A stretch of DNA of 24,522 nt from a virus, in the IMG/VR virus record IMGVR_UViG_3300044941_000449, positions 1-24,522 of that record; one strand, written 5' to 3'. The notes beneath the pieces are model-generated. The model searched no databases. It was not told where the DNA came from and saw nothing but the letters and a program-made list of their open reading frames with translations. Numbering within the stretch: position 1 is the stretch's first letter; every line of letters begins with the position of its first letter. The position numbers and the translations under genes were made by a program. Of the stretch, positions 15,324-21,362 are shown piece by piece.

Positions 15324-15667
15324 TATCTTATAAACCCTCTATGTTTGGACCGGAAGTCTTGTTGAGCTCCGGCAGTGTTCACAGCTTTTGTGTTCAACTC
15401 ATAAAAATGCGCCAATATCTGGTGAGAAAGCACATCGGCAGATCTGATGTGAAAATGATAGAAAGCCTTGGTAAATTGATTAGGAATTTGGAAGTCAATC
15501 CCACCAGAAATTCAAAACAACAAGCGAAATTTTTTCTGCACAATGCTGCAATTATTGAATTGCTTTTGCCTGGCAAAGGTTGTAAAAGCTATGAGCACTG
15601 GAAAAACAGATACATGGAGTTGCAGGAAGAATCCCTTAAAATCGTAAATACTTTTTTTTATGAATAA
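15320..15667 (+). CDS. Early phage protein, unknown function (115 aa)
   Basis: A mostly helical, basic 115-residue protein with no known motif (it starts MISYKPSMFGPEVLLSSGSV and ends ESLKIVNTFFYE). It overlaps the neighbours by 4 nt and 8 nt. This coupled arrangement within the early operon supports expression. I do not recognise a family. Confidence 0.6.
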   Translation: MISYKPSMFGPEVLLSSGSVHSFCVQLIKMRQYLVRKHIGRSDVKMIESLGKLIRNLEVNPTRNSKQQAKFFLHNAAIIELLLPGKGCKSYEHWKNRYMELQEESLKIVNTFFYE

Positions 15668-15758
15668 TAATTACAAAATCGACATTAAAGGCCTTGCACG
15701 CATATTAGGTGCCGGTGCATTCATAGCATTCATTCTCATCAAATTGCTGATCGGATGA
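15660..15758 (+). CDS. Tiny single-pass membrane protein (32 aa)
   Basis: ATG at 15660 and TGA at 15756-15758. MNNNYKIDIKGLARILG is followed by a hydrophobic segment, GAFIAFILIKLLIG, so it is a likely membrane protein. The start overlaps the preceding gene by 8 nt, and the stop overlaps the next ATG (ATGA). It is the second tiny membrane protein in this early operon. Confidence 0.55.
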   Translation: MNNNYKIDIKGLARILGAGAFIAFILIKLLIG

Positions 15759-16075
15759 AACCACCAAAAATTAGACAGTCATACAGCATGTATGGAAGGT
15801 ATCGCCACGTGATGAAAAAAAGGGTATTCACCGACTCAAATTATGAATGGTGCGAAATTAAATTCGGCATAATTATAGTAAAAGGATTGATTGTCCATAA
15901 CCCTAATCATTCATTTACTTTCTATCATGCTTATTGCATTGTAAATTTTAGCTACGAAGAATATTCAGACATTGAGATCTTTTTCCTGTTAAAGTCTGAA
16001 CATGAAATCCTTTTTGATAAAATTTTAAAATTATACAACTTATGCTTGACCCCCAACAACATGCTGAAAGCTTGA
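15755..16075 (+). CDS. Early phage protein, unknown function (106 aa)
   Basis: A 106-residue protein, basic at the N-terminus (MKPPKIRQSYSMYGRYRHVMKKR) and then beta-rich with many aromatic residues. No known motif is visible. The overlap with the previous gene (ATGA) and the 34-nt overlap with the next fit a coupled operon gene. No family recognised. Confidence 0.55.
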   Translation: MKPPKIRQSYSMYGRYRHVMKKRVFTDSNYEWCEIKFGIIIVKGLIVHNPNHSFTFYHAYCIVNFSYEEYSDIEIFFLLKSEHEILFDKILKLYNLCLTPNNMLKA

Positions 16076-16290
16076 ATTGTACCCATGATTTAGCATATAC
16101 AGCCCAAAAGGCAATGGATATGTTACAAGAAAAGCACACTCAGTTTTTACATAACAGAATAGTTGACAATCCCTTGGAGCTTATTCCTGTAATAGCCGCC
16201 ACAGGCAATGCAATTAAATCGCTTGAAAAGGTGATAGAAGGTTGCAAAATGTTAAAAAGAAAAGATGAAAAATCCTTTATTAAAGCGTGA
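16042..16290 (+). CDS. Small helical early protein, unknown function (82 aa)
   Basis: A helical 82-residue protein (for example TAQKAMDMLQEKHTQFLHN and GNAIKSLEKVIEGCKMLKR) with no known domain. It overlaps the upstream gene by 34 nt, and its TGA overlaps the GTG start of the primase-helicase. Placed directly before the replication protein, it could be an accessory factor. That is inference from position. Confidence 0.55.
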   Translation: MLDPQQHAESLNCTHDLAYTAQKAMDMLQEKHTQFLHNRIVDNPLELIPVIAATGNAIKSLEKVIEGCKMLKRKDEKSFIKA

Positions 16291-19220
16291 TTAAAAAAGA
16301 AGACATATTAGCAGCCACCAATGGTGGTTTAGACATTATTCTCAGCTATTACCCCGAGGCTGAAAAATGCGTCCATCATCGCGGAAAGCATTTCAAACTT
16401 CGCAGCAGCGAAAAAACAGCGAGCTGCACATTGACAGAATTTCAAGGGGTATGGATTGTGAAGGATTTTGGCGATGGATTCAGCGCCAATGCCATCGATC
16501 TGGTAATGAAAGAAGAAATGCTCACTTTCGTTGAGGCCATTAATTTTTTGGCTGCCAGATATAACCTTGTGGCCGACGAAGATAAAGTAATCGTTAAAAA
16601 AGCGGAGTTTGAAAAACGCAAAGCTAAGGCCGACGAGCCCGAAGGAAGCTACACTACAAAGGTGAACCAAAATTTCACGCTATATGACCTGAAAATATGG
16701 TTTGCCGATCAAGTGATAGCGCATTACTGGAAAGACAACGAACCCATGAACGGCCTTGAAGTACTTGTCAACACCTTGAAAAAATACAATTGGTATAAGG
16801 TGGAAGAATACACCCAAATAAAAAATCTTGAAGCCTACACATGGAAATCGACTGAAAATTTTCCAATTTATCTTCGGAAGGAAGATGAATACGAAAAAAT
16901 TTATAAACCACTGGAATTCGATAAGAAATACCGCTTCATGTCACTTGGCAAATATACAAGTACACATTTGGCAGGCTACTCTCAAGCATTGAAAGCTCAG
17001 ATGGAGTTAAGTTCATCTATATTAAATGAAGCTGGAACTGCTGATGAATATGACGAACCAAAGAAAAGAAACAAAACCACAGAACGTGATGACAAGCTTC
17101 AATTCCTAATTTACGGTGCTGGAGAGCGCGACTGCATGAATGCTGCTGCTCTCGGTTATCATGTTGTTTGGCCCAATAGCGAAAGCGCACAATTTAGCAG
17201 TTCAGTACTGTATCGGTTGCGGCAGATAGCCAAAAATATTTGCCTAATTCCTAACCTCGATGAAACAGGAATTCGCACCATGCGAAATATCTGCATGAAT
17301 CCGGATGATAACGGTTTCCTTGATATTAAAGTAGTAATGCTGCCTCAGGAATTGATGAGTTATAAGGACAATCGAAGCAGGCCTTGCAAAGACCTTCGCG
17401 ACTATTTGCGGTATTGGAAACCCAAGCACTTTCATGCTTTAGTCGAAAATGCCAATCAATTCAGGTTTTGGGACATGATTCCGCAATATGATAAATCCGG
17501 AGAGCTCACCGGGTTTAAATATGAAATCAATAATGAAAACCTATACTTTTTTCTATCACAAAATGGCTTTCGAAAAATACCACACCCAAGCAGCGATGTA
17601 GATAAAATCCTGGTAAAAATCACCGACAATGCCGTGGAAGAAGTTAACGGCTCTATCATCCGTGAATATCTGAAGAATTTTTTACGTAAAAGGAATTTCC
17701 CGATTAAGCTCATTAATGTATTCCATCGCTCCCCACAGATCAGCAATAACTCCCTCGAGAATCTTGATGATATAGAACTGAATTTTCAAGCCTACAAATC
17801 CGACCGGCAATACTGGTTTTTCAAAAATGTAATTTGGGAAATTACAGCCTCAGGAATAAACACAATCAAGCCGGGATCTTTAAATGTGCATGTATGGAAA
17901 AATAAAGTCATTCCACATGCACCACACATGCCAAAGCAGCTGCCGATTAAGATTTTTAAGGATGATAATACAGGCTTATGGGATTGTGAAATCTTAGATA
18001 CAAAGCCCTTATTTTTCAGATTTTTATGGAACACTTGCCGGGTTTTTTGGCGCGTGGAAGAAGAAGGCGTAATCGGAATCCGCGAAAAGGCCGATGGAAC
18101 TACCGAACAATACAAACGTACTACACTCACCAAAGAAGAAGAATGGGTGCAAAAACAACACTTGCTTAATAAGATGTATGCAATCGGCTACCTGCTCCAT
18201 CGCCATAAAAAAGAAAGCCAGGCTTATTGGGTTTATGCAATGGAAAACGAAGTGCAAAAAGACAACGAAAGCATGGGTGGAACAGGTAAAAGCTTATTTT
18301 TTCAAGCTTTCTCGCATTTCTGCAATATTGTATATATCAACGCCCGTGATAGCCAATTAACCAGCAACAAACACTGGGCTGAACGAATAACCAAATTCAC
18401 AGACATCGTACTATTCAATGAGTGTAGCGAATATTTCAATTTGCATTACTTCTTCAGCAATGTGACAGAAAGCACTGAAATCAACCCCAAAAATAAAAGC
18501 AGCTTCTCACTATCATTCAAAGAAAGTCCCAAATGGGCAAGTGCAAGTAATTACCCGCCACGTAACCTCGATGGATCGCTAATTCGACGATTGCTTCAGA
18601 TTATGTTCAGCGATTACTATCATTCGCCTGCCAATATTGGCGAAACAGGTCGAAAAGTGAGTGATGATATCGGCTGCATGATGTACACCGATTTTAAAAC
18701 CGCCGACTGGAATGATTTCTTTGGCTTTATGGCCGAGTGCTTGCGCTTTTATCTGGCCACAGATATACACCCCTATAGTGCTCCAAGCAGTAACATTATT
18801 ATCAAAAACTACAAATCAATCATGGGGCCACAGTTCGAAGAATGGGCCGATGTGATGTTCAGCACCCAAGGCAATATGCTCAATTGTTTTGTGCCTAAAA
18901 ATATGCTATTCAAAGATTTTGTGGATAGCAGCGGAATGAAATCATGGAGTTCGCAAAAATTTGGCAAAGCACTGGATGCATGGTGCTCGCTTAACAAGTA
19001 CACCATTAACCCGCCTGACACCATCACCGACCCGAAAACAAATCGTATAATCAAATCATTCCAAGGGCGAAGCATTGAAATGGTGTATATACAAACTACA
19101 AACGAAAAAGGAGAGCCATACCCGATTGATATAGCTATAAGAGTGCCGGGCTATAGCAACAAAGAATTGCAGCACAGCGGAGCAGCAACTGATAATGTAA
19201 AAGATGATTTACCATTTTAA
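16287..19220 (+). CDS. Phage primase-helicase (toprim plus SF3 helicase)
   Basis: A 977-residue replication protein started by GTG. The N-terminal 90 residues align with the primase zinc-finger domain (FSANAIDLVMKEEMLTFVEAINFL), but the zinc-binding cysteines are mostly replaced, so a metal-free fold is likely. A toprim-like region near residues 270-340 contains GERDCMNAAALGYHVVW and IPNLDETG, with one expected Asp changed to Asn. The C-terminal half carries an SF3-type ATPase: Walker A at 664-669 (GGTGKS) and a Walker B-like segment at 706-712 (DIVLFNE). It probably primes and unwinds the phage genome at its origin. It heads the replication part of the early operon. Confidence 0.85.
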   Translation: MIKKEDILAATNGGLDIILSYYPEAEKCVHHRGKHFKLRSSEKTASCTLTEFQGVWIVKDFGDGFSANAIDLVMKEEMLTFVEAINFLAARYNLVADEDKVIVKKAEFEKRKAKADEPEGSYTTKVNQNFTLYDLKIWFADQVIAHYWKDNEPMNGLEVLVNTLKKYNWYKVEEYTQIKNLEAYTWKSTENFPIYLRKEDEYEKIYKPLEFDKKYRFMSLGKYTSTHLAGYSQALKAQMELSSSILNEAGTADEYDEPKKRNKTTERDDKLQFLIYGAGERDCMNAAALGYHVVWPNSESAQFSSSVLYRLRQIAKNICLIPNLDETGIRTMRNICMNPDDNGFLDIKVVMLPQELMSYKDNRSRPCKDLRDYLRYWKPKHFHALVENANQFRFWDMIPQYDKSGELTGFKYEINNENLYFFLSQNGFRKIPHPSSDVDKILVKITDNAVEEVNGSIIREYLKNFLRKRNFPIKLINVFHRSPQISNNSLENLDDIELNFQAYKSDRQYWFFKNVIWEITASGINTIKPGSLNVHVWKNKVIPHAPHMPKQLPIKIFKDDNTGLWDCEILDTKPLFFRFLWNTCRVFWRVEEEGVIGIREKADGTTEQYKRTTLTKEEEWVQKQHLLNKMYAIGYLLHRHKKESQAYWVYAMENEVQKDNESMGGTGKSLFFQAFSHFCNIVYINARDSQLTSNKHWAERITKFTDIVLFNECSEYFNLHYFFSNVTESTEINPKNKSSFSLSFKESPKWASASNYPPRNLDGSLIRRLLQIMFSDYYHSPANIGETGRKVSDDIGCMMYTDFKTADWNDFFGFMAECLRFYLATDIHPYSAPSSNIIIKNYKSIMGPQFEEWADVMFSTQGNMLNCFVPKNMLFKDFVDSSGMKSWSSQKFGKALDAWCSLNKYTINPPDTITDPKTNRIIKSFQGRSIEMVYIQTTNEKGEPYPIDIAIRVPGYSNKELQHSGAATDNVKDDLPF

Positions 19221-19230
19221 ATATTAAGTT

Positions 19231-19425
19231 ATGATACCATACCACTTATATTCACAATACCAGACGCCCACAGGCGAATTGTATATACTGATAGAAATAT
19301 GGCAGGGCGGTACCACGAAAGGAACCGTTAAGCTACTGAATCCAAAAACCCGCACAGCATACGAGCGAACCGGACAAGATTTTGAAGAAGCCCTTAAAAA
19401 AGGATTAATGAAAGAGGTTTTATAA
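19231..19425 (+). CDS. Small early protein, unknown function (64 aa)
   Basis: A 64-residue protein (MIPYHLYSQYQTPTGELYIL, then IEIWQGGTTKGTVKLLNPKTRTAYERTGQDF) with a beta-rich first half and a helical end. I do not recognise it. It lies 10 nt after the primase-helicase gene and 11 nt before the next one, all on the same strand. Confidence 0.55.
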   Translation: MIPYHLYSQYQTPTGELYILIEIWQGGTTKGTVKLLNPKTRTAYERTGQDFEEALKKGLMKEVL

Positions 19426-19436
19426 AAATTACAATA

Positions 19437-19748
19437 ATGAAAAGAAAATTATTAGGTTCTGCAACATTCGGAACCACTCAAGTCAAAACAGATGAGTATG
19501 TAATGCTGGCTAAAACTATTGTAGAAAACGGCAGCTCTCTTGAACAAGCCGATATTGAAATTAGAGCAATAGATGACATGCTCTCAATGCAGCAAATAAA
19601 TCCTATTATTCAAGCTAATAGGTTTACTCCGACCGGAAGAATAAGAAAAAACAACAACCTTTCAGACATGATTTCGCTTAGAATAGACAAGCTTATGGAT
19701 GAATTAAAAGAAGTCAATGCTCTCAAGAAATCACAAAATGTTTTATAA
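19437..19748 (+). CDS. Small early protein, unknown function (103 aa)
   Basis: A 103-residue, mostly helical protein (MKRKLLGSATFGTTQVKTDE). The C-terminal segment LRIDKLMDELKEVNALKKSQN looks like a coiled coil. No known motif. Both this gene and its upstream neighbour end in the same GTTTTATAAA sequence, followed by a similar AT-rich leader to the next ATG. This is probably the A/T-rich translation-initiation style of Bacteroidota. Confidence 0.55.
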   Translation: MKRKLLGSATFGTTQVKTDEYVMLAKTIVENGSSLEQADIEIRAIDDMLSMQQINPIIQANRFTPTGRIRKNNNLSDMISLRIDKLMDELKEVNALKKSQNVL

Positions 19749-19755
19749 ATTTTGA

Positions 19756-19787
19756 AATATGCAAACGAAAACAACAAATAATAACGG
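19756..19787. repeat. 32-bp direct repeat, copy 1 (start of the 227-aa gene)
   Basis: A 32-bp sequence starting AATATGCAAACG and ending AATAACGG occurs here and again at 20477-20508 in the same orientation, perfectly conserved. It covers the start codon and the first codons of the gene at 19759. Confidence 0.8.
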
Positions 19788-20442
19788 GAACAATGTGTTA
19801 GAGGATGTTTTTTCTCTATTTTATGGCAATGACGTAATGCGTCCAGTAATGCTAAAACCCTTTGTAGTGGGTAATAATACCTATGCTACCGATGCTTATA
19901 CACTTGTAAGATGCAACAATGACAAAATAGATTTTGAATTTGAAAACAAAGAAACTCCTTTAAATGTAGAAGCTGTAATTCCTGAAATAAACACATCTGA
20001 AATAATAAATATTGATGGTGTTGATTGGATTGGCTTGATGAATAAAGATGAAACTATTGCCGATGGAAACGATGTAGTGTGCGGACATTGTAATGGCGAA
20101 GGCTCTTGTGATGATAGTTTTTTATACAAAAATAAATTTTACGATTTTGAATATGAATGCCCTGTTTGTGATGGGTCGGGTTACGAGGAAGAAGTAAAAC
20201 AAATACCAACCGGCAACAAAACATTTGGGTCAAATGACATGATTAAATTTAAAGGAGCTTATTTCTATGCTAATAAATTTTATAAACTCAAAAAAGTAAA
20301 AGATTTGATTGGTGGTGATGTCGAACTAATCTCATATAATACCAATAACAAAGGTTTTTTATTTCGCATAGGAATTGTCGAAATATTAATTATGCCTTGT
20401 ATGTTTAACTCCGAAAACTATGTTGTCGCAAATATCACCTAA
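19759..20442 (+). CDS. Clamp-like phage protein with inserted zinc knuckles (227 aa)
   Basis: A 227-residue protein. The N-terminal part has MLKPFVVGNNTYATDAYTLVRC, which recalls the hydrophobic strand and ATDxxxLV motif of beta sliding clamps, and the C-terminal part has GIVEILIMPCMF, typical of clamp-like phage proteins. Inserted between them are two zinc-knuckle motifs of the DnaJ CxxCxGxG type (C108/C111, then C134/C137 as CPVCDGSG). I suggest a processivity or replication accessory protein. The clamp similarity is remembered resemblance, while the zinc motifs are seen directly. The 5' end of this gene is duplicated downstream. Confidence 0.55.
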   Translation: MQTKTTNNNGNNVLEDVFSLFYGNDVMRPVMLKPFVVGNNTYATDAYTLVRCNNDKIDFEFENKETPLNVEAVIPEINTSEIINIDGVDWIGLMNKDETIADGNDVVCGHCNGEGSCDDSFLYKNKFYDFEYECPVCDGSGYEEEVKQIPTGNKTFGSNDMIKFKGAYFYANKFYKLKKVKDLIGGDVELISYNTNNKGFLFRIGIVEILIMPCMFNSENYVVANIT

Positions 20443-20458
20443 CTTGTAAATAGATGAA
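20441..20458. repeat. Imperfect 18-bp direct repeat, copy 1
   Basis: AACTTGTAAATAGATGAA here resembles AACTTGCAAATAGACGAA at 20807-20824, with 16 of 18 positions equal. This copy overlaps the stop of the 227-aa gene, and the other lies in the last codons of the 88-aa gene. It may mark the edges of a duplicated or inserted segment. Confidence 0.5.
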
Positions 20459-20476
20459 CAATATTAATTTTAGTAT

Positions 20477-20508
20477 AATATGCAAACGAAAACAACAAAT
20501 AATAACGG
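20477..20508. repeat. 32-bp direct repeat, copy 2
   Basis: Exact second copy of the sequence at 19756-19787. It gives a new ATG and the first ten codons of the 227-aa gene without the rest of it. Confidence 0.8.
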
Positions 20509-20554
20509 CATGGCAGCTTTGCGTTCGTGCTGCACTTTTAAACCGAACGCTTAA
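20480..20554 (+). pseudogene. Truncated copy of the 227-aa gene start (24-aa ORF)
   Basis: ATG at 20480 opens a 24-codon frame that begins with the same ten residues as the gene at 19759 (MQTKTTNNNG) and then diverges to MAALRSCCTFKPNA before TAA at 20552-20554. It looks like a remnant of a partial duplication or a rearrangement junction. It might also be a leader peptide for the next gene, 20 nt further on. Expression is unproven. Confidence 0.4.
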
Positions 20555-20627
20555 CTTAAACAACAAATTTTGATATGAAAACAAATGTAAATAATACCAC
20601 CGAACCGCAGCATGACGCAAAACTGCC
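20512..20627. repeat. Imperfect inverted repeat around the start of the 88-aa gene
   Basis: Arm 1 at 20512-20533 (starting GGCAGCTTTGCG) pairs with arm 2 at 20607-20627 (GCAGCATGACGCAAAACTGCC reads the opposite way). About 19 of 22 positions match. The arms enclose 73 bp that include the ATG at 20575. A second, smaller stem, GCGTTCG (20521-20527) with CGAACGC (20544-20550), is mutually exclusive with part of arm 1. The alternative folds might control translation of the 88-aa gene. The segment could also be the remnant of a small mobile element. Confidence 0.5.
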
Positions 20628-20841
20628 TGTTAGCTGCCGTTTTTATCGTGGGTACACAATTAAAAAACACGGTTACTATCCACCAGACAAATGCGTGTGG
20701 TGGGAAGCGGTTAACGATGAAACTGGTGAAGCAGATTTTCATGCCCACCGATTGAAAGATATTATATGGATGATAAACGAAGCGTTGGGTGTCTCAAATG
20801 GCTTACAACTTGCAAATAGACGAAGGTTTGCCACAACGTAA
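20575..20841 (+). CDS. Small phage protein, unknown function (88 aa)
   Basis: An 88-residue protein. The core FYRGYTIKKHGYYPPDKCVWWEAVNDETGEADFHAHRLKDIIWMINEA resembles the small phage proteins with a beta-hairpin, a W-containing middle and a final helix (D/E-rich loop, then KxIIxxID-like). Their function is not known. The first residues, MKTNVNNT, are loosely like MQTKTTNN at the start of the upstream gene. The coding start lies inside a possible long hairpin (20512-20627). The last codons carry the second copy of an 18-bp repeat. Spacing to the next gene is 45 nt of AT-rich DNA. Confidence 0.55.
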   Translation: MKTNVNNTTEPQHDAKLPVSCRFYRGYTIKKHGYYPPDKCVWWEAVNDETGEADFHAHRLKDIIWMINEALGVSNGLQLANRRRFATT

Positions 20842-20886
20842 CACATAACGCATTGAATATTTGAATAATACATTATACATAAAATT

Positions 20887-21351
20887 ATGAATCTCACTAA
20901 AAATTTCACATTAGCAGAACTAACAGCCTCAAATAAAGCTGTTGAATTATCCTTAAATGAACAGTTCACACCCGAACGACGCATCGTCCAAAATCTTACA
21001 AAACTATGCACTCAAATCCTGCAACCTCTTCGTGATAAAATTGGGCCGGTGCGGATTACTTCCGGATATCGTTGCCCACGCCTGAACGATGCCGTTGGTG
21101 GTGTAAAAAATTCTGCCCACCTGCAAGGACTTGCGGCTGATATTGCATTCAATGATAAAGCTCACGCAACCTTAATTATCGAAACCCTGATCAGTGTCGG
21201 AGCTAAACGAATCGGCCTCAATGCCAGGTTCATTCATGTAGATATTGATTACACCAAGCCCCACCCTGCTGTATTTGATTACGGCAACGCAACGCCAAAA
21301 TGGATGCAAGCCAATCGAGCATTATGGCTCAAAAAAATGTCAAACAATTAA
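20887..21351 (+). CDS. M15 family peptidase, endolysin candidate
   Basis: A 154-residue zinc peptidase of the M15 (D-Ala-D-Ala carboxypeptidase-like) type. It would cleave peptidoglycan stem peptides or cross-links. The signature is complete: ITSGYRCPRLNDAVGG at about 57-72, then SAHLQGLAADI with zinc ligands H78 and D85, and a second His-containing strand FIHVDID with H117. There is no signal peptide, so export through the holin (gene at 2396) would be expected. In many Bacteroidota phages this family is the lysis enzyme. The Cas9 homologue starts 11 nt after its stop, so the two are probably co-transcribed. Confidence 0.85.
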   Translation: MNLTKNFTLAELTASNKAVELSLNEQFTPERRIVQNLTKLCTQILQPLRDKIGPVRITSGYRCPRLNDAVGGVKNSAHLQGLAADIAFNDKAHATLIIETLISVGAKRIGLNARFIHVDIDYTKPHPAVFDYGNATPKWMQANRALWLKKMSNN

Positions 21352-21362
21352 TACACGATAAT

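Noticed and set aside
19756-20508. 32-bp direct repeats as a CRISPR repeat pair for the Cas9 homologue.
   Set aside because: The two copies are 721 bp apart, and the intervening DNA is a full protein-coding gene. The repeat is the start of that gene copied once, not a repeat-spacer unit.
20480-20640. Possible integron attC site, from GCTTAAC at 20549 and GTTAGCT at 20631.
   Set aside because: GTTAGCT does not fit GTTRRRY, the inner L-type arms are not complementary, and no integron integrase is present. The inverted repeat is better described as a plain fold-back.
21300-21362. Upstream ATG adding 21 residues to the Cas9 homologue.
   Set aside because: It lies inside the M15 peptidase gene in another frame, and the extra residues have no Cas9 homology. 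The ATG at 21363 gives an N-terminus that matches the Cas9 RuvC-I position.
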